A stretch of 64,000 bases of DNA from CADEED01 sp041395625 (GTDB taxonomy: Bacteria > Pseudomonadota > Gammaproteobacteria > Steroidobacterales > Steroidobacteraceae): NCBI GenBank assembly GCA_041395625.1, contig JAWLAE010000002.1, forward strand, positions 930,001 to 994,000, written 5' to 3'. This document shows, one piece after another, positions 52,913 to 62,412 of the stretch. How positions within the stretch are numbered: position 1 is the first letter of the stretch; the number at the start of each line of letters is the position of its first letter. Both the position numbers and the translations under genes were made by a program. The notes under the pieces are model-generated. The model searched no databases. It was not told the DNA's origin and worked only from the letters and a program-made list of their open reading frames with translations.

Positions 52913-54385
52913 TCAGGCCCAGTCGTCAGCAACGACTGGCTCGGCGATCCGGCGGGACTTGCGCGGCGGCGTCAGCAGCGTGACTCGATGACGTTTGTCG
53001 CGCAACGCTCGGGTGAGGATCCGATAGCTGTCGATATCGAAAGCGGCGCGTTCCGTGGCAGTCGAATGCGCCAGCACTTCGGCTGTCGCTGCGTCGTCGG
53101 AAGATGCATCCCGCGTAGACTCGAGCGTGGCGAGATGCTGCCAGGCGTCGATGACGTGCACCTGTATCAGACCATCTGCGCGCGCCTCGCGCACGGTGAC
53201 CGGGCCCGCGTACGGCCAGCGATGCAGCTGCAGCCGCACGAGGCCCAGTTTCACGCGCGTCATGTGCAGAGCCGCTGCCTCCAACCCCAGGCAGACGCCA
53301 CTGCAACGCTGCAACTGGTAACCAAAGCACGAGCCTTCGCCCGACTCCAGTCCCAGCAGCTTGAGACACCACTTGTTGTCACGTGCGAGCGCCGTCAGTG
53401 CGCGACGTGCATCGCGCTCGCTGCGATAGAGCCCAAACGCCTGGCCGACGCGCAACGCCTGCGCATCGAGCCGGGTGAGTTGCGGCGGCGAACCGTCGTC
53501 GTCCATGAACCACGTAAGCTGCTCGCCGCCGCCGCGCAAGCGGCGGTTATAGACCGGCTGCTTGTCACGCACAATCTGTGCTTCGAGCAGCAAAGCGCCC
53601 AGCTCGCCCGCCGTCTCCTGCCAGTCGACACTTTGCGTCTGACTTGCAAGGCGCTGGGACTTGGTATCGCGCGCCGAATTACGAAAGTGCTCCATGACGC
53701 GATGACGAATGTTGAGGGCCTTGCCGACATAGATCAGCGCACCACCCTCACCGTAGAACCGATACACGCCCGGTGCTTCCGGCATCTCATCGGGCAGGGT
53801 GTCTGGTAGCTGCGGCGGCAATGCCGGACGCTGCGACGCGAGCTGCAGGGCCGGCTCGAGCGCGGCCCGCGACCATTGATTGCGCAGCTTGCGCCAGAAC
53901 TGCCACAGTGCATTGGCATCCGGCATCGCGCGGTGGCGAGACGCCACGTCGAGCCCGTGGCGTTCGATGACCATGTCCAGGTTGTGGCGCCGCTGCTCCG
54001 GGTAGAGCACGCGCGACAGCTTGACGGTGCACAGCACGCGCGACTGCCACTCGCGTCCGATGCCGGTGAACTCGCGCCGTATGAATCCATAGTCGAAGCG
54101 CGCGTTGTGTGCGATGAACAGCCGACCTGTGAGGCGTTGCTCCAGCTCGGCGGCGACGGCCTGGAAATCGGGCGCATCGGCGAGCATCTCGTTAGTGATC
54201 CCGGTGAGCTGCTGAATGCCAGGCGGCACGGCAACACCGGGATTGACGAGCGTGCTCCACTCGAAATCGAACTTGCCGCCAGTCGCCCCGACTACGGCGA
54301 TCTCGGTGATGCGATGGTAGGCCGGATGGCCGCCGGTAGTCTCGATATCGACGAACGCAACGGGAGTGTCGAACAGCTCACTCAA
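52913..54385 (-). CDS. DnaQ-like exonuclease fused to GIY-YIG (Cho/UvrC-like) nuclease
   Basis: A 490-residue protein. Residues about 8-165 form a DEDDh 3'-5' exonuclease (FVDIETTG, HNARFDYGFI, HRAMPDA). Residues about 205-290 carry the UvrC-type GIY-YIG nuclease (GVYRFYGEGGALIYVGKA), and the C-terminal part resembles UvrC/Cho. Similar fusions in actinobacteria are annotated as epsilon/UvrC-like repair proteins. Its ATG overlaps the puuC stop by four bases, and rlmKL follows immediately, so three unrelated functions share one message. Confidence 0.87.
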   Translation of the reverse strand: MSELFDTPVAFVDIETTGGHPAYHRITEIAVVGATGGKFDFEWSTLVNPGVAVPPGIQQLTGITNEMLADAPDFQAVAAELEQRLTGRLFIAHNARFDYGFIRREFTGIGREWQSRVLCTVKLSRVLYPEQRRHNLDMVIERHGLDVASRHRAMPDANALWQFWRKLRNQWSRAALEPALQLASQRPALPPQLPDTLPDEMPEAPGVYRFYGEGGALIYVGKALNIRHRVMEHFRNSARDTKSQRLASQTQSVDWQETAGELGALLLEAQIVRDKQPVYNRRLRGGGEQLTWFMDDDGSPPQLTRLDAQALRVGQAFGLYRSERDARRALTALARDNKWCLKLLGLESGEGSCFGYQLQRCSGVCLGLEAAALHMTRVKLGLVRLQLHRWPYAGPVTVREARADGLIQVHVIDAWQHLATLESTRDASSDDAATAEVLAHSTATERAAFDIDSYRILTRALRDKRHRVTLLTPPRKSRRIAEPVVADDWA

Positions 54386-55881
54386 GAGAGATCGATCCAG
54401 GTGGTCTTGAGTTCCGTGTACTTGTCGAAGGCATGCAAGGACTTGTCGCGACCAATGCCGGACTGCTTGAAGCCGCCGAACGGCACCGTGATGTCATCGG
54501 CGTCATAGCAGTTCACGTAGACCGTGCCGGCGCGCAGTGCGCGCGCAGTGCGATGGGCGATCGTGATATCACGTGTCCAGACGGCAGCGGCCAAACCATA
54601 GATGACGTTGTTAGCGATCGCGATGGCCTGATTGACATCCTTGAACGTGATCGTAGCGAGCACGGGACCGAAGATCTCCTCGTTGGCAATGCGCATGGTC
54701 GGCTGCACGCCGTCGAATACCGTCGGCTCCACGAAGTATCCACCGGTGTTCTCCAGCTTACGCTCACCGCCCGCATAGACGCGCGCGCCTTCGGTCTTGC
54801 CCGATTCGATGTACTCCAGCACGCGCTTCAGCTGCACTTCATCGACGATCGCGCCGAGTCGGGTGGCCGGATCGAGCGGATCGCCGGGCTTGAGCTTGGC
54901 GCCGATGGCCGCCACTTTCTCGAGCAGGGCGTCTTTGATCCGCTCGTGCACGATCAGGCGCGACCCCGCGGAGCACATCTCGCCCTGATTGAAAAAGATG
55001 CCGTAAGCCGCCGCCGTCGCCGCACGCTCGAGATCCGGGTAGTCAGCCAGCACGATGTTAGGCGATTTACCACCACATTCGAGCCAGGCGCGCTTCATGT
55101 TCGACTGGGCGGCCGACTGCATCACGCGCTTGCCGGTCGCAGTGGACCCGGTGAAGGCAATGCAATCGACGTCCATATGGGAGGACAGCGCTTGCCCGGC
55201 GGTATGCCCGAGGCCGGGCACGACATTGAACACGCCCTCGGGGATACCCGATTCGACCGCCAGCTGCGCCACGCGAATGGCCGTCAGCGGCGATTTCTCG
55301 GACGGCTTCAGCACGAACGAGTTGCCAGCAGCCAGCACGGGCCCGATCTTCCAGGCTGCCATGAGCAAGGGGAAATTCCACGGCACGATGGCCCCCACCA
55401 CACCCATGGGCTCGCGCGTGATCGTGGCCAATGCGTCGGGGCCGGTGGGCGCCACTTCGTCGTAGAGCTTGTCGATCGCCTCGGCATACCACTCGATGCA
55501 ACTGGCTGCGCCGGGGATATCGACCTTCAAACTGTCCGAGATGGGCTTGCCCATGTCGAGCGTCTCGAGCAGCGCGAGTTCTTCCTTGTGCTTGTGGATG
55601 GACTCCGCGAAGCGCTGCAGGATGCGCTTGCGCGCCTTGGGCGCCATATTGACCCACGAACCACTCTCGAATGCCGCGCGAGCCGCGGCGACAGCCAAAT
55701 CGACGTCCGCTGTATCGCACGAGGCCACCTGGCAGAAGACACGGCCGGTTGCCGGGTTGACGTTGTCGAACGTGGCCCCGGAAGCCGCGTTCACGAACCG
55801 CCCATCGATGAACGCCTGCGTGGCGAACGAGATCTCGCGGGCGCGCTGCTGCCAGGATTTCTCGGAAGCGGACTTGGTCAT
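54382..55881 (-). CDS. puuC: Gamma-glutamyl-gamma-aminobutyraldehyde dehydrogenase
   Basis: ATG 55881 gives 499 residues of the aldehyde dehydrogenase family: PWNFPLLMAAWK, NAD-binding FTGSTATGK, catalytic Glu in LECGGKSPN and Cys in GEMCSAG. The C-terminus GRDKSLHAFDKYTELKTTW matches E. coli PuuC, including SLKVDIPGAAxCIEWYAEAIDKLY. It oxidises the PuuB product before PuuD hydrolysis. It is the missing step of the block at 20-31 kb, about 23 kb away. Confidence 0.9.
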   Translation of the reverse strand: MTKSASEKSWQQRAREISFATQAFIDGRFVNAASGATFDNVNPATGRVFCQVASCDTADVDLAVAAARAAFESGSWVNMAPKARKRILQRFAESIHKHKEELALLETLDMGKPISDSLKVDIPGAASCIEWYAEAIDKLYDEVAPTGPDALATITREPMGVVGAIVPWNFPLLMAAWKIGPVLAAGNSFVLKPSEKSPLTAIRVAQLAVESGIPEGVFNVVPGLGHTAGQALSSHMDVDCIAFTGSTATGKRVMQSAAQSNMKRAWLECGGKSPNIVLADYPDLERAATAAAYGIFFNQGEMCSAGSRLIVHERIKDALLEKVAAIGAKLKPGDPLDPATRLGAIVDEVQLKRVLEYIESGKTEGARVYAGGERKLENTGGYFVEPTVFDGVQPTMRIANEEIFGPVLATITFKDVNQAIAIANNVIYGLAAAVWTRDITIAHRTARALRAGTVYVNCYDADDITVPFGGFKQSGIGRDKSLHAFDKYTELKTTWIDLS

Positions 55882-55941
55882 GGTGTTCTCGGCCGGCATA
55901 CGGGGGATAGCGCTATCTTAGTCCCAACGGCCGCGGAAACG

Positions 55942-55971
55942 AAAACGCCCGGCCGTCGCCGACCGGGCGTT
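55942..55971 (-). terminator. Rho-independent terminator of the porin gene
   Basis: A nine-bp stem (AACGCCCGG/CCGGGCGTT) with a ten-base loop is followed on the minus strand by TTTTCGTTT. It lies about 20 bases after the porin stop and upstream of puuC, so it separates the two transcripts. Confidence 0.85.
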
Positions 55972-55990
55972 ACCTCAACTGGCGGCCGCG

Positions 55991-56707
55991 CTATTCGTCT
56001 GACCAGGGGAAGGTCGTCGCGACGGTGAAGACCACGCGTGTCTCGTTATTGAAGACGTCGTCGGTCACTTTCAGATCGCCGCTCGCGTCCGTACCGGTCA
56101 GTTTCAGACCCAGATCGAACCGCTTGACCGAATAGCCGACGCCGACCGAATAGTCGAACACTTCGCCGCCCGCGTTCTTCCAGAAATCGCCCCACGAGTA
56201 GCCCCCATGGAACGACAGGGAGAAGTTGTTAGGCAACTCGTGCGTGTAGTTCACTTCCGTGTACTGCGCGGTCTCATCGAGACCCAGGAACTTGTGCGAA
56301 TACCATTGCTTGATATCGAGCGCCTTGAGCGTGACGCCGACGTAGTACTCCGGATAGCTGCGCGTATCGTCGCCGCCCGGATAGTCGTAGTAGGTGTAGC
56401 CCGCATTGAACGACGCGTCTTCGTTGATCTCTGCGCTGTAGCTCAGGTAGTAGTCCACCTCGATGTCGTCGTCGACGTCATCGCCAGAATCGATGTTCGA
56501 GCCCCAGATGCCGATGGCGAAACCATTTGGCAGTTCGTAGTCGAGGCTCGCCTGCAGCGCCGGATCTCTGGCGGACAGCGAGACGCCGCGGAAATCGTAG
56601 TCACTCGCCGCGGTGACGGTGGCGCTGAACTGCGCGTGCGCCGCGCCCGAGAGCGCGAGCAGCGCCAGCATCGACGCGGCTGAACTGAGGATTGTTCTGG
56701 ATTGCAT
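55991..56707 (-). CDS. TorF-family putative porin
   Basis: ATG 56707 follows a GGAG ribosome site and gives 238 residues with a signal peptide ending AHA-QF near residue 25. The mature protein is all-beta, beginning FSATVTAASDYDFRGVSLS, the TIGR02001-type start, and ending in aromatic VATTFPWSDE. It has alternating hydrophobic residues typical of outer-membrane strands and an acidic loop (DSGDDVDDDIEVD). Likely a small channel; the solute is unknown. Confidence 0.85.
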   Translation of the reverse strand: MQSRTILSSAASMLALLALSGAAHAQFSATVTAASDYDFRGVSLSARDPALQASLDYELPNGFAIGIWGSNIDSGDDVDDDIEVDYYLSYSAEINEDASFNAGYTYYDYPGGDDTRSYPEYYVGVTLKALDIKQWYSHKFLGLDETAQYTEVNYTHELPNNFSLSFHGGYSWGDFWKNAGGEVFDYSVGVGYSVKRFDLGLKLTGTDASGDLKVTDDVFNNETRVVFTVATTFPWSDE

Positions 56708-56878
56708 GGAGACTCCCATTCGGACGTTATAGCCTGTTCTAAGCAAAGCAAACCCTGTGCCATTCTAGCACTGGTTCCGAGGGAGCTATATAGATCAGTA
56801 GCTTAGCTGTTGCGCTGCAGCTACGAACAGGGCCTCGACCTAGCCGCCGTCAGCGGTTTGGCGGTCAGCGTGCGCCAT
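56708..56878 (-). promoter_or_regulatory. Promoter region of the porin gene
   Basis: Minus-strand TATAAC lies at about 56731-56726, with a TTTGC-rich stretch upstream as a weak -35. No operator palindrome is visible. Confidence 0.4.
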
Positions 56879-57235
56879 TCAGGCGCGTGGTTCGAAGATT
56901 GCGTACAACTTGGTGCAGTCCTCCAGCACTTCCCAGACGCCCTCGAAGCCCGCCGGGATGACGAACGCTGCCCCGGGGCCAAACTCGCACCGCTGCCCGC
57001 TCACACTCACGAGCGCCACCCGGCCGGCTGTCATCACGCACAGCTCCGATTCGCTATAGCGAATGCGCCACTTGCCGCGCGTGCTGCTCCAGCGACCGGC
57101 GAAGAACTGCCCCGTGCCGTCGCTGAAGTAGTTAGCCACGGTCTGCTGCGGCGTGCCCTCCAGCAGTCGGTCGGACGGCGGCGAGGCCGACTCGGTAGCG
57201 ATGTCAGCAGATAAGTCGATCAGTTCGATGCTCAT
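56879..57235 (-). CDS. Cupin-domain protein
   Basis: A 118-residue single cupin (DUF861/EutQ-like) with GKWRIRYSESELCVMTAGRVAL and GPGAAFVIPAGFEGVWEV. Histidine ligands of the canonical motif are replaced (Y/E and none), so metal binding is doubtful. Small cupins of this type often accompany polyamine and aldehyde dehydrogenase genes, and puuC lies 1 kb away, but that is context only. Confidence 0.72.
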   Translation of the reverse strand: MSIELIDLSADIATESASPPSDRLLEGTPQQTVANYFSDGTGQFFAGRWSSTRGKWRIRYSESELCVMTAGRVALVSVSGQRCEFGPGAAFVIPAGFEGVWEVLEDCTKLYAIFEPRA

Positions 57236-57275
57236 CGTGCCATGCTACCGCAATCTAGCCTGCCGCCGCTCGGCC

Positions 57276-57992
57276 TCACTCATTCCGCGCCACTGCAGCG
57301 GCTGCCGGCTCGAGGTCGATCTGCACGCGCCGCTCGAACGCGTAGTCATCCAGTGTCGCGTGGGTCTCATCGACGGGCGATGCACCAACACCGGTCACTC
57401 GCAAGCGCGCGGGGCTCACACCCGACGCCTGCAGAATCCGCGCGACTGTCTCGGCGCGCTCCTGCGACAGCGCTTGATTGAGCGCCGCCGGCCCGCGCGG
57501 ATCTGCGTAGCCTGTGATGCGGACGTCGATCCCGTCGTACTGCATCAGCCAGCCTGCGAGGCGCTCGAGCCGAGCCCGATCTTCGTCGCGGACTCCCGTC
57601 TCACCCGTGCGAAACTGCACCACGCCGCCGACTTGGGTGGCGCCGTGCTCGAGGGCGGCAACGGTCGTACTGAGCCATTCCACTTCAGTAGCGAGCTGCG
57701 CGCTGTGGAAACTCGAGTTCGCGACCTCGCCCCGCAACGCGACGATGGACTGTCGTTGCCTGTGATGCCGGTCGCCGAGCCACGCGCCGGCTGCGGCGCC
57801 GACGATCGCGCCGATCGGTCCACCCGCCGCCGCGCCGACCGTGAACCCGGTGGCCACACCGACCGACTCCGACTTCGAAGCGCGGTCCTTCGACTGCGCG
57901 ACGGGGCTGGCGAGCGCGACGACTGCGACCAACGCACCGACCATGCCGACACGCAGGACTTCTGTTCCAGATCGATTGATTGCGGTAATCAT
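57276..57992 (-). CDS. OmpA-family peptidoglycan-binding protein
   Basis: ATG 57992 gives 238 residues. A signal sequence (VGMVGALVAVVALASPVA) is followed by a glycine-zipper membrane stretch (VGVATGFTVGAAAGGPIGAIVGAAAGAWLG), a coiled segment, and an OmpA C-like domain (VVQFRTGE, ITGYADPRGPAALNQALSQERAETVARIL). The zipper plus OmpA fold anchors proteins between outer membrane and peptidoglycan. An upstream GTG/ATG could lengthen it by 18 residues. Confidence 0.8.
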   Translation of the reverse strand: MITAINRSGTEVLRVGMVGALVAVVALASPVAQSKDRASKSESVGVATGFTVGAAAGGPIGAIVGAAAGAWLGDRHHRQRQSIVALRGEVANSSFHSAQLATEVEWLSTTVAALEHGATQVGGVVQFRTGETGVRDEDRARLERLAGWLMQYDGIDVRITGYADPRGPAALNQALSQERAETVARILQASGVSPARLRVTGVGASPVDETHATLDDYAFERRVQIDLEPAAAAVARNE

Positions 57993-58193
57993 GACTGCCT
58001 CACTATTGTTGCGATTGCATCGAGAGCCTGTTGCTCTCGCGATCATTGCAACAAGCGCAGGCTGCAGGCCGCGGGCAGGATCCGGGCGATCCAGCGATCA
58101 GTGATGGCAGATTGTGGCAAGCGGCCAGATCCTCCCCGGCGGCGCGCCACCGCCCGTATAATCGGTGACATTGCATAGCGTGCGGAGTAGACA

Positions 58194-59270
58194 GTGCTAC
58201 ATAAGGTATCTGGTTGGAGCATGCGAGCGGCGACTGTCATCCTGATCGGCATGCTGGTGGCCTGTTCGGCCAAGCAGGGCCCGGTCGAAGTGATCGTCGG
58301 CGGTACCGCTGCGCGCGGCACGGCGGGCGAAGCGCAATGGCTCAAGTTCCAGCGAGACGCGGAAGCTGCCGGCAACGGCGAGATCAAGATGCGCATGTTG
58401 ATCCGCGGCGAACTCGGTTCGGAGGAACAGATAGTCTCCGGTTTGCGCCGTGGCCGCGTGCATTTCGCCAATCTGTCGGCCTTGATTGCCTCCACCATCG
58501 TGCCGGAGACGGCACTGATCTATGCGCCGTATCTGTTCGACAGCGAGGCCGAGGCCGATTTCGTCTTCGACAATTACCTGACACCCGAGTACCGCAAGCT
58601 GTTCGCGGCGCGCGGTCTGGAGTTCATCGTCTGGTACGAATTGGGCGAGCAGCAGATCTGGAGTCGTGACAAGCCGATCATGACGCCCGCCGATATGCGC
58701 GGCGTACGCTTTCGCATTGCTTCGAGCAAGAGCGCGGAACTATTGGGCGAGGCCCTGCAAGCTGATCTGATCCCGCTGGGCTACGCCGAGATCATTCCGT
58801 CGCTGCAGACTGGGTTGATCGCCGCTGGCGAGAACGGCGTGACCCTCTACTCGCGCACCGGCATCGCACCGGAAGCACCGCATCTGACACTCACTAACCA
58901 CAGCCTCGCAATGTCGGTCATCGTCGCCGACAAGCGCTGGTGGGACGCGCAGCCCGAGCGCATTCAGAACATCCTGCGCCAGACTTTCCCGAAAGAAGCG
59001 GAAATCCGGCGCGCGGTGCGGGCCGAGATCCAGGACGACCTCGCCTCTGCCGCAGAGCTGCGCTTTCAGTACTACACACTGACACCGGCACAACGTCAGT
59101 TGTGGTCAGACGCCACACGCGGCACGCATGCGGCATTGGTTCAGGCCATCGGCGGCGACACCCAGCGCCTCTACGATCTCGCGTTGGCGGGCAAGAAAGC
59201 CTTCGCTGAGCAGCTCAAACGTACTGCGGCTCGAAATAGGCCAGTGCCCGTGAGCGCGCATACAGGATGA
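58194..59270 (+). CDS. TRAP transporter substrate-binding lipoprotein (DctP-like)
   Basis: GTG 58194 has a GGAG seven bases upstream and gives 358 residues with lipobox LVAC (C24). The DctP fold shows LGSEEQIVSGLRRGRVHFANLSA, WSRDKPIMTPADMRGVRFRIASS and PLGYAEIIPSLQTGLI. A -10-like TATAAT lies at 58157-58162. No DctQ/DctM membrane genes are nearby, so its transport partner must be elsewhere or absent. The 3' end overlaps the convergent gene by 56 bases. Confidence 0.82.
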   Translation: MLHKVSGWSMRAATVILIGMLVACSAKQGPVEVIVGGTAARGTAGEAQWLKFQRDAEAAGNGEIKMRMLIRGELGSEEQIVSGLRRGRVHFANLSALIASTIVPETALIYAPYLFDSEAEADFVFDNYLTPEYRKLFAARGLEFIVWYELGEQQIWSRDKPIMTPADMRGVRFRIASSKSAELLGEALQADLIPLGYAEIIPSLQTGLIAAGENGVTLYSRTGIAPEAPHLTLTNHSLAMSVIVADKRWWDAQPERIQNILRQTFPKEAEIRRAVRAEIQDDLASAAELRFQYYTLTPAQRQLWSDATRGTHAALVQAIGGDTQRLYDLALAGKKAFAEQLKRTAARNRPVPVSAHTG

Positions 59271-59892
59271 CACCCACGCTCAGCGCCCACAGCGGAATCA
59301 TCAGATAGGCGACTGCATAGGCGCCGAGCGAGCGAAATACCCAGAACGCCGCGATTCCGGTCGCGTAGCTGAACAGCGCAAGCAGCCGCGGCAGCTTGTC
59401 GAACTGCCGCAGCAACCACGTGAACTGCACGATGAACCAGCCGAGCACCATGAGCGCGGCCAGGTTCACGATCTGCCGCAAATAAGCAGTCGCCAGCACG
59501 ATCGCGCTGGTGTTGCCCGGATTCGCCCGATCGTAGGCGAGCGCAATGTCGCGACCCTGCAGGTCGATGATGCCAAGCAGCAGGAAGGCGACACCCGCCA
59601 GCGCGCCGACCGACGCGGTGAGCGTGGCGCCGACCGGTCGCCTTGCGGCGAACCACTCGCGTACCACCGCCGCCATGACAATGAGCGCGATACCGGTCGC
59701 GAGATGGCCGTAGCCACTCCACGTCCACGACTCGGCCCGCATGCCGGCCTGCAGACGCTCGGCCGACATGTAATCGGCAAGCGAGCCAAATCCCATGCGG
59801 GGCTCGAAGTAGTAAGTATTCAGCAAGTGCAGCACGAACGCCACGAAGATGAACAACGCCGCAACACCGGCGCTACGAATGTTCTTGTCCAC
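59215..59892 (-). CDS. Seven-helix membrane protein, DUF4386-like
   Basis: A 225-residue protein with about seven hydrophobic segments and motifs DYMSAERLQAG, LQGRDIALAYDRANPGN and FRSLGAYAVAYLMIPLWALSVG. It looks like a DUF4386-type protein but I cannot confirm the family. Its 3' end overlaps the TRAP gene in antisense. Confidence 0.62.
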   Translation of the reverse strand: MDKNIRSAGVAALFIFVAFVLHLLNTYYFEPRMGFGSLADYMSAERLQAGMRAESWTWSGYGHLATGIALIVMAAVVREWFAARRPVGATLTASVGALAGVAFLLLGIIDLQGRDIALAYDRANPGNTSAIVLATAYLRQIVNLAALMVLGWFIVQFTWLLRQFDKLPRLLALFSYATGIAAFWVFRSLGAYAVAYLMIPLWALSVGVILYARSRALAYFEPQYV

Positions 59893-59910
59893 ACTGACTC
59901 CCAGACAACT

Positions 59911-61305
59911 CTAAAACTGATCCCGTTGCTCACTCGTCTCGAACGTCTGCCGCAGGAAGCGTCGCACCGCGGCTTCTGCTTCGTCCGCCGGCAGCAGCCG
60001 CTGCTCGACGATCAACTGCGCCATGTCGCGCACGGAACGCTCGCCATTCACCAGCGCCAGCAGGAATGCATGCACGCGCGACGATACCGACTCGAATTCT
60101 ATCGCAGCCGTGCGCGGTACTGGCACTTCACTGTTCGACAACCATTCGGGCAAGTGCCGGGGCGCGACGGCCGCGACACGCGCGCGTTTGCGAGCGGACC
60201 AATTGACCACTGTCTCGAGTCGTGCGTGGCGACTGGCGGGCGAGCGCATGTAAGGAATCGTTGCTTCGCGTAGCTCGGGCGGCGCGAAGCCGCTCCCGGT
60301 CAGCACTTTCATCGCCTCGTCGAGTGACAACCGCTCTGCAAATGGCGCACGATTGAATGCCAGCGATCCGCAATTGAGCCACCGACCACCCGGCTTCAAC
60401 AACTGATTGATCCGTGCCGCGAACGCCGCCAGCGGCTCGCCGACGATATCGATCAGCCATGGCGTCACGACCGTATCGAACGCACCTGGAGCGAACGGCG
60501 CATCGAGTGCATCGGCGGCAACCAGGTGATAGCCCGAGCGCGCGGCGCGCGGCGCCGCAAGCGTGCGTAGCTGCGCGACGTCCAGCAGCCCACGCGGCGC
60601 GATGGGAAACTCATAGAGCTGCAACGTGCGACCGGCGAACATCTCGCGTGCGACGAACAGCAACAGGGGATTGAAGTCGCTGACGACGGTGCAGACTGGC
60701 GCGCATTGCTCGTGAATGTCGTAGGCCAATCGCCCGGCTCCCGCACCCAGAACCAATGTGAAGCCCAGATCGAGTTCCGAGCCCAATACGGCGCGGACCT
60801 CAGTAAACGCTGCGGCATTCTCCTCGTCACCCCAACACCAATCACGATGCAGATTGACGTAATAGTTAGTTAGTCCTTGTTCTGTCGGCAGGGCTGTTCC
60901 AAAGCCACGCCGGACGCTGGCCAGGACGGCCGGTATGGCGATTGGCTCCAGCAATCGTTCGAGCCGTGCCGCCTGATCGCGATTGGCTGCGCTGTGCCAC
61001 TGCACGCGTTGGATGGTGGCGTCAGCCAAGGCCGCGGCGCTCGGGCCTGTCGCCAGCTCCCGATCCATGCGTGTGGCATCGTCACGCAGCTGTCGCGTCA
61101 GCAAGGCCAGTCGCGCACGCCAGTCGGACAACGCGTCCTGCGGGTCACGCAGCAACCAGGGTATGTCGCCAACCAGCGGATACCCTGAGCTGCAAGCCGA
61201 ACAGATCCAGCCTGCCCGCGCGAGCTCGAGCGCCACGCGCGTACAACGCGGGCACCTGAGTAGATGGGCGAGCGAATGCGGATCGCCGCTGGCTGAGTCT
61301 GTCAA
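59911..61305 (-). CDS. Zinc-ribbon SAM methyltransferase with C-terminal PqqD-like helix bundle
   Basis: A 464-residue three-part protein. Residues 18-42 hold a Trm112-like CPRC...CSAC zinc ribbon. Residues about 145-350 form a class I methyltransferase with NYYVNLHRDWCWGDEEN, FTLVLGAGAGRLAYDI and SDFNPLLLFVAREM, similar to carnosine N-methyltransferase (N2227) proteins. The last 60 residues (VHAFLLALVNGERSVRDMAQLIVEQRLLP) resemble PqqD/winged-helix units that bind peptides. Substrate unknown. Confidence 0.72.
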   Translation of the reverse strand: MTDSASGDPHSLAHLLRCPRCTRVALELARAGWICSACSSGYPLVGDIPWLLRDPQDALSDWRARLALLTRQLRDDATRMDRELATGPSAAALADATIQRVQWHSAANRDQAARLERLLEPIAIPAVLASVRRGFGTALPTEQGLTNYYVNLHRDWCWGDEENAAAFTEVRAVLGSELDLGFTLVLGAGAGRLAYDIHEQCAPVCTVVSDFNPLLLFVAREMFAGRTLQLYEFPIAPRGLLDVAQLRTLAAPRAARSGYHLVAADALDAPFAPGAFDTVVTPWLIDIVGEPLAAFAARINQLLKPGGRWLNCGSLAFNRAPFAERLSLDEAMKVLTGSGFAPPELREATIPYMRSPASRHARLETVVNWSARKRARVAAVAPRHLPEWLSNSEVPVPRTAAIEFESVSSRVHAFLLALVNGERSVRDMAQLIVEQRLLPADEAEAAVRRFLRQTFETSEQRDQF

Positions 61306-61310
61306 TCCAA

Positions 61311-62270
61311 CTACCTCGCGTGCTCGGGCACTTCGCAGCGCTGCACTTCGACGACGGGATGCACGATCCCGAGCTGACGTTCGAGCGGTGCCCGATAGTC
61401 AGCAGGCTGCTTGTCGCCGTGCACGATAACCGATGCCACGACGGTATGAATACCGGGGCCTACTGCCCAGATATGCAGATCGCCCACGCGTGTATCACCG
61501 TCGGATTCGAGCACCTCCCTGACTGCTTTCCTCAAGGCCTCCGGCGCCTCCCGATCCAGCAACACCCGGGCGGTCGCCCGTAACAGATCCAACGCCCAAA
61601 CCGCGATGATGAACGCCGCGATGATGGCAACACCAGAATCGAGCCAGGCCCAGCCCAGATAACGCCCCGCCAACAGTGCAGCGATCGCACCAATGGAGGT
61701 CAGGGCGTCCGCCAACACATGCAACACTGCGCCGCGCAGATTCGAGTCTGCGTGGGTGTGCTCATCGCCGAGCAGGTGTTCGTGCGGCACATCGGGGTCG
61801 TGCGGCTCCTGTGCAGCGCCCCTCAGAATCCAGAACGATGCCAGGTTGGCCAACAAGCCGATCACTGCGGCGATCAGCGCTTCCACATACCTGATCGACT
61901 GCGGCGCAAACAAACGATCGACCGCCTCGATCAAGATCAGCACGGCGCTGACGCCGAGCAGTATGGCGCTGCCGAATCCAGCGAGTTCCTGCACCTTGCC
62001 CGTGCCGAAACTGAATCGTCTGTCGGTGGCATGGCGGCGCGCCAGCACGTACGCGGCCCACGCGACACCCAAGGCCAGCGCGTGTGTGCCCATGTGCACC
62101 CCATCCGCCAGCAACGCCATCGAACCCGACCAGATGCCGACGATCACTTCACCGATCATCACGGTGGCTGTCAGCACCACGGCGAGCAGCATGCGTCGCT
62201 CTTTGGCAGTGCGCGCGCCCTGCCCGAACCGGTGATCATGGCGCACGGGATGGCGGCAATCGACTGTCAT
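61311..62270 (-). CDS. CDF-family zinc/cobalt/cadmium exporter
   Basis: ATG 62270 (62279 is also possible) gives 319 residues. Six helices contain the metal-site residues HxxxD/DxxxH in LADGVHMGTHALALG and HVLADALTSIG. A His-rich loop (PHDPDVPHEHLLGDEHTHADS) lies between helices 4 and 5. A C-terminal cytosolic ferredoxin-like domain contains DLHIWAVGPGIHTVVASVIVHG. It should export Zn2+ or similar ions in exchange for protons. Confidence 0.87.
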   Translation of the reverse strand: MTVDCRHPVRHDHRFGQGARTAKERRMLLAVVLTATVMIGEVIVGIWSGSMALLADGVHMGTHALALGVAWAAYVLARRHATDRRFSFGTGKVQELAGFGSAILLGVSAVLILIEAVDRLFAPQSIRYVEALIAAVIGLLANLASFWILRGAAQEPHDPDVPHEHLLGDEHTHADSNLRGAVLHVLADALTSIGAIAALLAGRYLGWAWLDSGVAIIAAFIIAVWALDLLRATARVLLDREAPEALRKAVREVLESDGDTRVGDLHIWAVGPGIHTVVASVIVHGDKQPADYRAPLERQLGIVHPVVEVQRCEVPEHAR

Positions 62271-62412
62271 GGTCACCATACTGACGCGCGTGAGGGTCAC
62301 GGGCAACCCGCTGCAGTTGCTCTGCGACCGTCGCTCTGCGATTCTGTCGCGTCGAACAACTACGATCCGGCTCAGCCGAGACTCATTCTCACTACCCAAG
62401 CAAGGGGAACAT

